A stretch of DNA of 64,000 nucleotides from Fictibacillus fluitans (GCF_030418125.1 NZ_JAUHTR010000005.1:62001-126000); one strand, 5' to 3'; counted from the first letter of the stretch, positions 26,499-35,184 are shown. A program made the numbers and translations. Notes: a model not told the origin generated them from the letters alone.

Positions 26499-26657
26499 AT
26501 GAGCCAGAGAGAACGAATATCCATCATTACTGCAGGTGTTGTAACAGGCGTGGTCATGGGCCTGATTTTTAAGGATATGTACAAATGCCTGATTACCGGC
26601 GTCATCGCTGCCTCAGTCATTACCATTATGCTAGGCCGCCGTACGAAGAAAGCATAA
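26499..26657 (+). CDS. Small membrane protein co-transcribed with the MarR gene
   Basis: The 52-residue frame starts MSQRERISIITAGVVTGVVM and contains two hydrophobic stretches (about residues 8-23 and 31-44) separated by FKDMYKC, ending in a basic tail RRTKKA. TGGAGGG lies 6 bases before the ATG, and the gene starts 2 bases after the MarR stop codon. A terminator hairpin follows. No family is recognised. A small two-helix membrane protein paired with a MarR regulator suggests a target or modulator of it, but this is speculation. Confidence 0.7.
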   Translation: MSQRERISIITAGVVTGVVMGLIFKDMYKCLITGVIAASVITIMLGRRTKKA

Positions 26658-26666
26658 GGTCAAAAA

Positions 26667-26696
26667 AAGCTGCCTGGATATCACACCAGGCAGCTT
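26667..26696. terminator. Bidirectional terminator between the small membrane gene and GH52
   Basis: An 11-bp stem (AAGCTGCCTGG with CCAGGCAGCTT) has a strong T run on the leftward side, closing the GH52 operon, and AAAC-rich sequence on the other. Confidence 0.85.
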
Positions 26697-26702
26697 AAAC
26701 TT

Positions 26703-28853
26703 TTATACGGTTGCGGTTTCCGCTTCATTCGGTGCTGTTTTTCTGGTTTCGTCCAGCCAGAGAATGCTTGTTACACCACGCGGGTAATATTTGCTTCCTG
26801 CAATTTCACCTGAGATGATCTGGTCGCTCCAGCTCCATATGGAAAGCGTGGGATGCGTCAGCCATTCCACGTGGGCACGGTCTGCTTTAGCACCTTGTTC
26901 ATCCCACGAAAGACCAAGAATTTCTCTTGCAATAAACTGGCACAGATAGATTTTGCTCAGCCAGGAGTTGTTGCTTGTTGATGAAATTTTCCAGCCGCCA
27001 TTTTCAAACAAACATACCCCTTCTACCAAAACGGTTTCCAGGTGTTTGTTCAATGCCTGAATATAATCACCAAAACGGCCATTCTCATCCAGTGCTTCAT
27101 GATTGTTCGTATAGTAAGGGAAAATCAGACCCTCGATAGCCGGAATAATTTTGGAATCATTTCCTTCCTTGATGACAGCGGGAATATAGCCATCCGGTGT
27201 CACATGGCTGACGATGGTGGCAGCACACTTATCCGCTTGTTCGCCCGCAAGCCGTGACAAGCTTTCCTTTCCATGCTGTGCAAACAATTTTTCAAGTGCC
27301 ACATAAGATGCCCAGCACTTTCCGGCAAGGTAGATATTGTTTCTTGCCTGTCCAAGGGAAACATCAAGACTGTCGTATGTTGTGATTTCCGCACCGCCCA
27401 TGACCCTCGTGGAATCGAGCCCCATAATGCCGTTGCGCTGATCCGCTTCAGGGTGGTCACGGTTTACCATGCTTTCCAGGCAGCGTTCAAAGATCTCCAT
27501 ATTGTCCTGAAGCCATATAACGTCACCTGTCTGCTCAACGTAAACAGAGGCGGTCAGCACCCAGTTCACGAGCTGTTCATGAGTCATGTGAGAGAAGCAG
27601 CCATCAATTCCGTATACCTCATACGATGAGTAATTTGGTCTGGACACCGTATTTGCCACACCCATGTCATGCGTAAAGCTGATGCCGCCCGGATACGTTT
27701 TCTCTTCTCCCGGAAAGCGGACTTCATCCTCATAGCTGAACCGGCTGATGAACATATCCAGTTCATTTTTTACGGTCCACGGGTTCATCTTCAGCTCAAA
27801 GAAAAGCTGGTCAACAGTAAGGTCAAAAGTATTCATCATACGGTATTCGCCTTCATTCACAATCCAGAATGGCTTGCCGTCAGCCTCAAGCAGCTGGGTG
27901 CAGCCATAGTAGCTGCGGATGGAATGGATCAGCATAAACGTTTGGTCCTCTGAAAGAGAAGCATCTTCCGCAAGCTTGTTCGCTTCCTTCGCCCGGCCGG
28001 TGAAAAATTCATAGTTTTCCATGGCATACCCGGCTACAGCTTCAATGTTGGGATAAAACTTTGTATAGTAATAGGAAGCATCCATGCCTGCTGTCACATA
28101 GCCCGAACGGTGGAAACAGATGGCAAACGGATAGGAGCGCTTTTCTCCCGCCGGCACATCCATGACAAGGGCTCCGACAGGTCCGAGTCCGAAGGCCCAG
28201 TTTTCTTTTAGTGTAGCAGTCAGGATATTTTCAAGGCTGAAATGCATTGCAGACTGCACGTCCGGGTGATTGCTGACGATTCCAGTTAACCGGCCTTGTC
28301 CCACACCTGCCAACCCTTCACATGTATCATCCAGGCGGCGCATGGAGCTGTACGGATCACTTCCCTGATAGCCAAAGAACGCACGGCGGCTGGCTGTTCC
28401 CTTCGTGTTATCAATGGTCAGTTCTGCCCATACGGCCGGAATGATTGCCTGTTTCAATTCATCAGCTGAAGCAGTGGCAGGGTCAGGAACGCTTTGCGCC
28501 TGTGAATAAATGGTGAATTCGATATCTCCCGCTTTCCAGGTATCAGTTCCCAATTGAAAATCCCGTGTAACGTTTTCCTTGGCAAAAGGAAAAACAATCT
28601 TTGGTTTATCCGGATCGGGATCCATATTTTCAATGTCGTACCGCTTGCTTTCATCCTCTGCCACTTCAAAAAAAGGAAGAGCCTCATATTTTCCATGCAA
28701 GTCTTTCGATTCTACCCCAATAAATACGTTTTGTTTTGGAGGGCGGCCAAGTTCAAGATCGAGTCCTCCTCCATTGCCATGAAATCCAAGGGTAAAGCTT
28801 GAAAAGGCTCCCAATGGTGAATGGTGTGCATTGAAAAAGATATTTTTATCCAT
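26703..28853 (-). CDS. Beta-xylosidase, glycoside hydrolase family 52
   Basis: The 716-residue enzyme belongs to the small GH52 family found in Bacillales, which releases xylose with retention of configuration. Its start KNIFFNAHHSPLGAFSSFTLGF is family-specific. The motif NEGEYRMMNTFDLTVDQLFFEL puts the nucleophile at about Glu336, and the acid/base aspartate lies in TTYDSLDVSLGQARNN (Asp494 or Asp497). There is no signal peptide, so it is intracellular and partly redundant with the GH43 enzyme. GGGG precedes the ATG. It follows a Gfo/Idh/MocA gene by 33 bases in an operon next to xylR. Confidence 0.95.
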   Translation of the reverse strand: MDKNIFFNAHHSPLGAFSSFTLGFHGNGGGLDLELGRPPKQNVFIGVESKDLHGKYEALPFFEVAEDESKRYDIENMDPDPDKPKIVFPFAKENVTRDFQLGTDTWKAGDIEFTIYSQAQSVPDPATASADELKQAIIPAVWAELTIDNTKGTASRRAFFGYQGSDPYSSMRRLDDTCEGLAGVGQGRLTGIVSNHPDVQSAMHFSLENILTATLKENWAFGLGPVGALVMDVPAGEKRSYPFAICFHRSGYVTAGMDASYYYTKFYPNIEAVAGYAMENYEFFTGRAKEANKLAEDASLSEDQTFMLIHSIRSYYGCTQLLEADGKPFWIVNEGEYRMMNTFDLTVDQLFFELKMNPWTVKNELDMFISRFSYEDEVRFPGEEKTYPGGISFTHDMGVANTVSRPNYSSYEVYGIDGCFSHMTHEQLVNWVLTASVYVEQTGDVIWLQDNMEIFERCLESMVNRDHPEADQRNGIMGLDSTRVMGGAEITTYDSLDVSLGQARNNIYLAGKCWASYVALEKLFAQHGKESLSRLAGEQADKCAATIVSHVTPDGYIPAVIKEGNDSKIIPAIEGLIFPYYTNNHEALDENGRFGDYIQALNKHLETVLVEGVCLFENGGWKISSTSNNSWLSKIYLCQFIAREILGLSWDEQGAKADRAHVEWLTHPTLSIWSWSDQIISGEIAGSKYYPRGVTSILWLDETRKTAPNEAETATV

Positions 28854-28886
28854 TTTTACTTCCCCGCTTTCTTTTATACGATGTAG

Positions 28887-29876
28887 TCAAAGGCTTACGA
28901 GCTGGCGTTTTGCGATGGATTCGTAGCAGGCATCAATAGCCTGCATATTTTGATAGGTTTCTTCCAATGTATAAGACGGTTCTTTTCCTTCGAGAATACA
29001 GGACGAAAAATGTTCAATCTGGCTGCGATACTGGTCACCGGTCACTTTTTCTTCCCGCTGTCCCTCTTTTGTTTGAATCAAAATCAGCCCCTCGCCGCCA
29101 TACACATCAGGACGGAAGGCTCTGTTTACCGTAATCGTTCCTTGTGTTCCTACCACTTCGTACTCTTCCCTGTTGGCCATATCAAAACTGCAATCAAACA
29201 CCACAGGAATCCCATTTTCGAGTTTCATATGGACGATGGAAGAAAGATCCACTCCAGTGTCAGGATCCAGATCTGAGAATGCCTGAACCTCGATTGGTTC
29301 GGATTGCAGGATTGACCGTGCAGCATGGATGGAATAACAGCCGACATCATAAATGCTTCCGCCGCCCTTTTCCTTGCTCAACCGGATATTTTCAACACGG
29401 TCCTGTATATAAAACGAGAAACTTGAACGCATGAGTTTCACCTCACCGATCTCACCTGAATCAATAATTTCTTTCACGCGATCGTGCTGCGGATGAAACT
29501 GATACATAAAGGCTTCCATAAAATAAACACCGTGTTCACGGCATGCCTCCACCATTTTCTTCGTATCTTCGGCATGAAGAAATGCGGGCTTTTCGCAAAG
29601 AACATGCTTTCCTTGGCGGGCTGCTTTCACTGCCCATTCCAAATGCAGATGGTTCGGGAGCGGAATGTAAACGGATTCAATTCCAGGATCAGCCAGAAGC
29701 TTCTCATAGCTGTCATAGTACTTCGGGATCGACAGTTCTTCAGCCTTCGCTCTTCCTTTTTCTCCCCTGCTCGCCAGGGCAACAAGCTCCGCATTTTCCG
29801 AACGCTGTATGGCCGGTATGCCTTGATTTAAACCAATCGTTGCCGTACTTAATACACCCCATCGGACTTTTTTCAT
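28887..29876 (-). CDS. Gfo/Idh/MocA-family oxidoreductase (third of the locus)
   Basis: The 329-residue protein starts KKVRWGVLSTATIGLNQGIPAIQRS, with a variant dinucleotide loop (GVLSTATIG instead of GxGxxG), and has HVLCEKPAFLHAEDTKKM (EKP motif) near residue 94 and GGGSIYDVGCYSIHAARSIL with the active-site tyrosine and histidine near 180. It resembles D-xylose dehydrogenases and glucose-fructose oxidoreductase-like enzymes. AGGAGG lies before the ATG. It is divergent from xylR and precedes GH52, so oxidation of xylose or a related sugar is plausible (inference). Confidence 0.87.
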   Translation of the reverse strand: MKKVRWGVLSTATIGLNQGIPAIQRSENAELVALASRGEKGRAKAEELSIPKYYDSYEKLLADPGIESVYIPLPNHLHLEWAVKAARQGKHVLCEKPAFLHAEDTKKMVEACREHGVYFMEAFMYQFHPQHDRVKEIIDSGEIGEVKLMRSSFSFYIQDRVENIRLSKEKGGGSIYDVGCYSIHAARSILQSEPIEVQAFSDLDPDTGVDLSSIVHMKLENGIPVVFDCSFDMANREEYEVVGTQGTITVNRAFRPDVYGGEGLILIQTKEGQREEKVTGDQYRSQIEHFSSCILEGKEPSYTLEETYQNMQAIDACYESIAKRQLVSL

Positions 29877-29992
29877 GTTTTGTCCTCCATTTTAAAAGTG
29901 TCATAGTCTGACTTTACAGCATGGTCTTCCATTTTTAATTGTTTTATAATTACTAGTAATAGGATTTATTTTATCTTAGCATGAATAACTAA

Positions 29993-30013
29993 GTTTGTAT
30001 ATTGGACAAACTA
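29993..30013. promoter_or_regulatory. XylR-type operator O3 between the GH52 operon and xylR
   Basis: GTTTGT-N7-ACAAACTA, part of a larger inverted repeat (ACTAAGTTTGT at 29988-29998, ACAAACTAAGT at 30006-30016). One site can serve both divergent promoters. Confidence 0.85.
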
Positions 30014-30031
30014 AGTTTATACTAATATAAA
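30003..30031 (+). promoter_or_regulatory. SigA-type promoter of xylR
   Basis: TGGACA (30003-30008) and TATAAA (30026-30031), each 5 of 6, are 17 bases apart. The -35 box overlaps operator O3, implying autoregulation. Confidence 0.7.
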
Positions 30032-30054
30032 CGCACAAAGGTTAGGAGAATACT

Positions 30055-31215
30055 ATGCAACCCATTACCTGGAACCAGCAAGTTGTAAAAAGAAACAATA
30101 AATCACTTGTATTACAGACGATTATTGAAAAAGAACCCCTTTCACGCGCTGACATCGCCCAGACTACCGGGCTGAACAAAGCGACGGTATCCTCACTTGT
30201 AAACGATATCCTGGAAGAGAATCTGATTTTCGAATCCGGTCCTGGAGAATCGAGCGGAGGCCGCCGGCCGGTGCTTCTTCACTTCAACAAGACCGCCGGA
30301 TATGCAATCGGGATCGATATCGGAGTCAATTATGTACTGAGCATTCTTACGGATTTAAAAGGAAACATCATCGTCGAAAAAAACCAGTCCATCAAGGATG
30401 TTGCCTTTGAAGCTGTCACAGGCGTTGTCAGTGAAATGATCCGCTCCCTGATCCTCGAAATGCCAAAAAGCTCCTATGGGGTGGTCGGGATTGGCATTGG
30501 CGTTCCCGGCATTGTTGATAAAAAAGGAACGGTTCTGTTTGCTCCCAACCTGAACTGGAGCAATATTTCGCTGAAACAGCATATTGAAGAAGAATTCCAG
30601 CTGCCGGTCCTTATTGAAAATGAAGCCAATGCAGGCGCATACGGTGAAAAACAACTGGGAGCCGGGCAAAGCTTTCTGGACATTATTTATGTCAGCGCCG
30701 GCATCGGTATTGGTGCAGGCATCATTCTTAATGGAGAATTATACCAGGGCAGGAACGGGTACTCCGGTGAGCTTGGCCATGTCATCATTCAGGCTAACGG
30801 TAAAAAATGCAGCTGCGGCAGCCAGGGATGCTGGGAGGTTTATGCTTCTGAAAACGCACTTCTTGAAATGGCACCCCAAAAAGATGCCACGCTGGAATCT
30901 CTGGTTGCGCTGGCAGAACAAAATGACCCGGAAGCCATCGAGCTGTTTGAAAAGATCGGAAAATGGATCGGAATCGGCGTGAACAACATTATTAATGCCT
31001 TTAATCCTGATCAGGTCATTATCGGAAACCGGCTTGTAGTCGCCAAACAATGGCTTCAGGGACCTATTTTGGAAACCATCCAATCCCATACCCTTCCGTT
31101 TCACCGAAAAGAAGTGCAGCTGCAGTTCTCACAGCTTTCAGTTCATTCAGCCGCACTTGGCGTTTCTGCTTTTGTTGTTGAAAACTTCATCCGCGATGGC
31201 GCCACTGCCCTCTAA
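30055..31215 (+). CDS. xylR: Xylose operon repressor XylR, ROK family
   Basis: The 386-residue protein has an N-terminal winged helix (LSRADIAQTTGLNKATVSSLVNDILEENLIFE, residues about 28-60), then a ROK sugar-binding domain opening AIGIDIGVNYVLSILTDL. The zinc-like cluster is CSCGSQGCWEVY near residue 257, with GELGHVII before it. It represses xyl genes and is released by xylose. AGGAG lies before the ATG. It shares its control region with the Gfo/Idh/MocA-GH52 operon, and its predicted operator also occurs at xylA and at the importer operon. Confidence 0.94.
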   Translation: MQPITWNQQVVKRNNKSLVLQTIIEKEPLSRADIAQTTGLNKATVSSLVNDILEENLIFESGPGESSGGRRPVLLHFNKTAGYAIGIDIGVNYVLSILTDLKGNIIVEKNQSIKDVAFEAVTGVVSEMIRSLILEMPKSSYGVVGIGIGVPGIVDKKGTVLFAPNLNWSNISLKQHIEEEFQLPVLIENEANAGAYGEKQLGAGQSFLDIIYVSAGIGIGAGIILNGELYQGRNGYSGELGHVIIQANGKKCSCGSQGCWEVYASENALLEMAPQKDATLESLVALAEQNDPEAIELFEKIGKWIGIGVNNIINAFNPDQVIIGNRLVVAKQWLQGPILETIQSHTLPFHRKEVQLQFSQLSVHSAALGVSAFVVENFIRDGATAL

Positions 31216-31220
31216 ACAGC

Positions 31221-31261
31221 AAAACACCGGTTCAGGAACATACCTGACACCGGTGTTTTTT
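31221..31261 (+). terminator. Rho-independent terminator after xylR
   Basis: A long stem (AAAACACCGGT...CAGG paired with CCTG...ACCGGTGTTTT) is followed by a T run, 5 bases after the xylR stop codon. It closes the xylan locus. Confidence 0.9.
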
Positions 31262-31343
31262 ATTTAATTCCTTTGAGGTAGTTGATTTCCGTTCCGTTCA
31301 ATGCTCCTAATTCTTAAACAAAGAACATCAATGATAAAAGCCC

Positions 31344-32666
31344 TTAACTGATCAGCGCATTAATAATCAAGACGCCTGCCAGACCAACAAGGGAGGCAAT
31401 GGTGACCATGACGGACCAGGTTTTGATGGTTTTTCCAATGGTCAGGTTGAAGAATTCTTTGTAAATCCAGAACCCGGCATCGTTAACATGGGAGAAGGTC
31501 ATACTTCCTGCTCCTGTAGCCAAAACCATAAGTTCGGGACTCACATGAGTGGCGGCGACCAATGGAGCTGCAATCCCTGCGGCCGTCATCCCGGCAACAG
31601 TAGCCGATCCCAGAACAACCCTGAGGATCGCTGCGATCAGCCAGGCCAGCAGCAACGGCGACATGGACGAGCCTTCCATGAGATTTGCCACATATTTGTC
31701 CACATGGCTGTCGATCAGCACCTGCTTGAAGGCACCCCCTCCGCCAATGATCAACAGGATCATGGCGATACTTGCAACCGATTCGGAGACGGAATTCATC
31801 AGTTCAGACATTTTCTTTCCACGGTTTAACCCAAATGTGAAAATAGCAACGATAACTGCGATCAAAAGGGCAACTCCCGGATTTCCAAGGAACTGAGCCG
31901 TTGGGACCAACGAGGATTTTGGCATGGCAATTTCCACGACCGCCTGGAAAGCGATCAAAATGATAGGAATAAGGGCCGTAAACACGCTTATGCCAAATCC
32001 GGGCATCTCGTCTTCTTCAAAGTGCTTCGGTGTAAACAAGCCTTTTGGGATCTCGACTTCCAGATCTTCTTTCTTAAAAAGTCGGGTGTACATCGGCCCG
32101 CTCAGAATAACGGCCGGAATGGCGATGATAATCCCATACAGCAGGGTCACACCAAGATTGGCATGAAAGATTCCGGCAACTGCCGTCGGACCCGGATGCG
32201 GCGGAACAAATCCGTGCATCGTAATCAGCGCCGCAATGACTGGCATTCCGATATATAGAATAGGTACACTGGCTTCCGCTGCGATAACAAACACGAGCGG
32301 AATAAGGACAACTACGCCTGTTTCAAAAAATAAAGCGATTCCAACAATAATAGCTGTAAGAACAGCGGCAAACTGAACCCGGTTTCTCCCGAAGACCCGG
32401 ATCAATGTGGTTGCGATCCGCTGGGCACCGCCCGAGTCTGCCATCAATTTACCGAGCATGCCACCAAATCCGATGACGAGAGCCAGACCTCCCAGCGTCC
32501 CGCCCAGACCGTTTGTTACGGACGTCATCGCTTCCGCCGGGGTCATGCCTTCCATAATCCCGACAAGCAAACCAACAATAATTAAAGAGATGAAAGCGTT
32601 TAACTTAAAGACCACCATGAGCAGCAACAATAGGGCAATCCCTATGCAAATATATACAATTGGCAT
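31344..32666 (-). CDS. GntP-family permease (gluconate or related acid sugar)
   Basis: The 440-residue protein has about 12 to 14 membrane helices and the GntP-family opening ALLLLLMVVFKLNAFISLIIVGLLVGIMEGM, then TNGLGGTLGGLALVIGFGGMLGKLMADSGGAQRIA and HGFVPPHPGPTAVAGIF, a family hallmark. Members use proton symport to take up gluconate and similar acids. GAGGT is before the ATG. It follows the four-carbon acid sugar kinase gene, so four-carbon sugar acids (erythronate, threonate) are likely substrates in this context. Confidence 0.92.
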   Translation of the reverse strand: MPIVYICIGIALLLLLMVVFKLNAFISLIIVGLLVGIMEGMTPAEAMTSVTNGLGGTLGGLALVIGFGGMLGKLMADSGGAQRIATTLIRVFGRNRVQFAAVLTAIIVGIALFFETGVVVLIPLVFVIAAEASVPILYIGMPVIAALITMHGFVPPHPGPTAVAGIFHANLGVTLLYGIIIAIPAVILSGPMYTRLFKKEDLEVEIPKGLFTPKHFEEDEMPGFGISVFTALIPIILIAFQAVVEIAMPKSSLVPTAQFLGNPGVALLIAVIVAIFTFGLNRGKKMSELMNSVSESVASIAMILLIIGGGGAFKQVLIDSHVDKYVANLMEGSSMSPLLLAWLIAAILRVVLGSATVAGMTAAGIAAPLVAATHVSPELMVLATGAGSMTFSHVNDAGFWIYKEFFNLTIGKTIKTWSVMVTIASLVGLAGVLIINALIS

Positions 32667-32693
32667 GTTTTCTACCTCTTTTCTTTTGTAATC

Positions 32694-32722
32694 GGGGATG
32701 CACCATTCTTTCGGGCATCCCC
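32694..32722. other. Intercistronic hairpin between kinase and permease genes
   Basis: A perfect 8-bp stem (GGGGATGC with GCATCCCC) between the kinase stop and the permease start has no T run on the leftward strand. It is a candidate for mRNA processing or protection. Confidence 0.5.
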
Positions 32723-32729
32723 ATAAATT

Positions 32730-34166
32730 CTAAGGATGAATAAGCATTTCTGTTACTTCTTTTAAGTCAGCTTTAGTACCGACATTTCCGGGAAAAATTA
32801 CATAGGACATTCCCGGGTACTTGCTTTCGTCACCCGTCCGCCAAACCGGGATTCCCGGCCGGACCTGCCCGGCCACTGTTGCCCGTTTGACCTTCAGACC
32901 TTTTGTTCCTACATCACTTGACGTGATCCCGCCTTTGGCAATAAGGAAGTTCGGCTTTACCTCAAGTCTTGTCACAATGCTTGTGACCGCATCGGAAATG
33001 GCGACGGATAGTTTAAGCTCTTCTTCTTTCTTGTTCTCGCCAAGATCGAGCCGTTCCCTGCTCGTATAAACCGCCACCGTTTTGCCAGATCGGACGAGAG
33101 ATTCTGTCGTTTCAATGACACGGTCCGTTTCCTGCTTAAAGCGTTCCGGCTCCAAAACAAGATGGCTGTTAAATTCAATAAACTCAATTTCTTTGATTTC
33201 CTTCAGCTGTTCCAATTGTTCCGTTGTTTTCTTTACATGAGAACCGATGATGATCAGCCCTCCGTGTCCGGTATCTTCCTGAATCATTTCGTTTCTTGTA
33301 AGCAATGCCTTATCCTGGACACCGCCAATAACTTTCGGCAGCGCCGCAGCACTTCGGAACAAAAAATTCTTTCCTGTATTGATCGCTTGAATGAGTGCGG
33401 CTGTAAAGATTTTCACGTCTCCCTCCTCCACCGCATTCACGACGACTTTGTTGAAGTCACTGACCTCCATCAGCTGCCGTGCAATACCGTCGACATCCAT
33501 GGAGCGCAGGGTCTCAATCGAAACATAAAGCGTATTCGCTGCTTCATATTCACCCTTTGATTTTTCCTCGATCCATTCACCCAGGTCGGACTTGGTATAG
33601 CCGAATGTACGGTCCTTTGCGAACTCGGTCTCGCCCGCCGGCACAAGTTCCCCACCATCCTGAACGTAGTGAATATTGTTAATGGTGAACCGCCCTCCTT
33701 CTTTGAAGAAAGGAAGAATGACTTCTCCATCGATCTTCTTTTCAGAAGCAGATTCAATGGTTTCCTTCAGCACGTTCGTTTCCAGCGGGTAATGCCCCCT
33801 CAATGTGGAATCGCCTCGGCTGATGATCAGAAAATCCCGGTTCAGTTTCCTGGATACGGCAAGGATGTTTTCTGCGATTTTGATATGCTCCCTCGCCGTT
33901 TCTTCCTCGGTAAATCCTCTGGAGTTCGTCAGGATAAAGAACATGGACTGCTCTTCCAAAAATCCTTTTTCGATGCTCTCGACAGACCAGTCGGTGAATA
34001 CCGAAATGTCATGCACCGTTTGAACGCCCGTCGGATCGTCATCAAGCACGATGATTTTTTTATTAAAAGTCCTGAGAGCTTCCTCTACAAGGTTGTCCGC
34101 TTTATTTTTATCAAGCACCGGAAGAGTTTCGAGAAGATTAGCGGAGACTCTCTGATTTTTCATCAT
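32730..34166 (-). CDS. Four-carbon acid sugar kinase family protein (OtnK/DtnK-like, formerly DUF1537)
   Basis: The 478-residue protein starts its N-terminal domain with KKIIVLDDDPTGVQTVHDISVFTDW, the DDDPTG motif of this kinase family, with ILTNSRGF near residue 75 and GDSTLRGHYPLET, the sugar-acid site. The C-terminal domain holds the nucleotide-binding block LIAKGGITSSDVGTKGL. Members phosphorylate D-threonate, D-erythronate or 3-oxo-tetronates. GAGGGGG lies before the ATG. It overlaps the upstream dehydrogenase gene by 29 bases. With no aldolase or PdxA2-like dehydrogenase adjacent, the exact route is uncertain. Confidence 0.9.
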   Translation of the reverse strand: MMKNQRVSANLLETLPVLDKNKADNLVEEALRTFNKKIIVLDDDPTGVQTVHDISVFTDWSVESIEKGFLEEQSMFFILTNSRGFTEEETAREHIKIAENILAVSRKLNRDFLIISRGDSTLRGHYPLETNVLKETIESASEKKIDGEVILPFFKEGGRFTINNIHYVQDGGELVPAGETEFAKDRTFGYTKSDLGEWIEEKSKGEYEAANTLYVSIETLRSMDVDGIARQLMEVSDFNKVVVNAVEEGDVKIFTAALIQAINTGKNFLFRSAAALPKVIGGVQDKALLTRNEMIQEDTGHGGLIIIGSHVKKTTEQLEQLKEIKEIEFIEFNSHLVLEPERFKQETDRVIETTESLVRSGKTVAVYTSRERLDLGENKKEEELKLSVAISDAVTSIVTRLEVKPNFLIAKGGITSSDVGTKGLKVKRATVAGQVRPGIPVWRTGDESKYPGMSYVIFPGNVGTKADLKEVTEMLIHP

Positions 34167-35064
34167 CGTTAATCCCCCTCTTCACTTCGATCTGAGCAAG
34201 TTTTTCGTAATACCGCACAATGCTTCCATGATCATCGTTGATTTTTCCGTCGACTTTTAATGTGTGGAAGATTTCAAGCAGCTGGCTGGAGAGCGGCAGT
34301 GGAACCCCAATATCGTGAGCGGTATCCATCACATTGCCAATATCCTTCATGTTGATGCCTATGCTGCCTCCGGCGACGAAGTTCCGGTCAAGAATCATCG
34401 GAACTTTCGCATCAAGTACAGCACTTCCAGCAAGTCCTCCCCTGATCGCCTTGTACATTTTCTCCACATCGATGCCTGCTTTAGCGGCCAGTACCAATGC
34501 CTCTGACATCGCCGCAATGTTAAGGTTTACAATAATTTGATTCGCCAATTTCGCGGTGACTCCACAGCCGTTTCCGCCGACCAATGTGATGTCTTTCCCC
34601 ATTCCGGACAAAACCGGCTGGACGCTCTCAAACACATCCTCTTTTCCGCCAGCCATGATGGCAAGCGTTCCATCGATTGCTTTTGGCTCTCCCCCGCTGA
34701 CAGGTGCATCAAGCATCTCAACGCCTTGTTTTTCTGCCTGCTTTGCCAGCTCGCGGGCTACGTCGGGTGTAATGGAGCTCATATCAATAATCACGGCGCC
34801 TTCTTTCGCACCTTCCAAAACTCCGTTCTCTCCCAAAACGACCTGCTGGACGTGCGTGGATGCGGGAAGCATGGTAATAATGACATCGCTTTGCTCCGCT
34901 ACTTCCTTTGGCGAACCGGCAGAAGCTGCACCCGCACTTACGACAGCGTTTACACTTTCCAGATTTAAATCAAAAACAGTTAATGAATATCCTGCATTTA
35001 TCAAATTTAATGACATGGGTTTTCCCATGATTCCAAGTCCTATAAAACCAACCTTCTGTTTCAT
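34138..35064 (-). CDS. Beta-hydroxyacid dehydrogenase (LtnD/GarR-like)
   Basis: The 308-residue NAD(P)-dependent enzyme shows the family signatures: GLGIMGKPMSLNLINAGYSLTVFD, DAPVSGGEPKAIDGTLAIMAGG near residue 116, and the catalytic lysine in GCGVTAKLANQIIV near 173. By neighbourhood with a four-carbon acid sugar kinase it is best read as an L-threonate/D-erythronate 2-dehydrogenase (LtnD type); tartronate semialdehyde reductase is an alternative. AGGAGG lies before the ATG. It heads the operon dehydrogenase-kinase-permease, divergent from a GntR/FCD regulator. Confidence 0.88.
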   Translation of the reverse strand: MKQKVGFIGLGIMGKPMSLNLINAGYSLTVFDLNLESVNAVVSAGAASAGSPKEVAEQSDVIITMLPASTHVQQVVLGENGVLEGAKEGAVIIDMSSITPDVARELAKQAEKQGVEMLDAPVSGGEPKAIDGTLAIMAGGKEDVFESVQPVLSGMGKDITLVGGNGCGVTAKLANQIIVNLNIAAMSEALVLAAKAGIDVEKMYKAIRGGLAGSAVLDAKVPMILDRNFVAGGSIGINMKDIGNVMDTAHDIGVPLPLSSQLLEIFHTLKVDGKINDDHGSIVRYYEKLAQIEVKRGINDDEKSESLR

Positions 35065-35097
35065 CGATATTCCTCCTTGAGTTTGGTGAAATCGATC

Positions 35098-35111
35098 TGC
35101 AATCGCTTTCA
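35098..35111. promoter_or_regulatory. cre-like site upstream of the dehydrogenase-kinase-permease operon
   Basis: TGAAAGCGATTGCA (leftward strand) matches the cre consensus with one mismatch, downstream of the predicted promoter and before the start codon. Confidence 0.5.
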
Positions 35112-35129
35112 GTCTTGTTTACAGTTGCA

Positions 35130-35158
35130 ATTGTACACGCTTTTATTATTTTTGTATA
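35130..35158 (-). promoter_or_regulatory. Candidate promoter of the acid-sugar operon
   Basis: Read leftward, TATACA (4 of 6) and TACAAT (5 of 6) are 17 bases apart. The -35 box lies within a GTATAC regulator site. Confidence 0.5.
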
Positions 35159-35184
35159 CATTTTTTATTATTTTGTATACAAAA
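35151..35184. promoter_or_regulatory. Two GTATAC palindromes, likely GntR-family operator
   Basis: TTTTGTATACAAAA (35171-35184) is a perfect 14-bp palindrome, and TTTGTATACA (35151-35160) is a close copy. Their centres are 21 bp apart, two helical turns, on the same DNA face. They lie between the divergent regulator and dehydrogenase genes and fit the usual FCD-subfamily GntR operator type. Confidence 0.75.
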
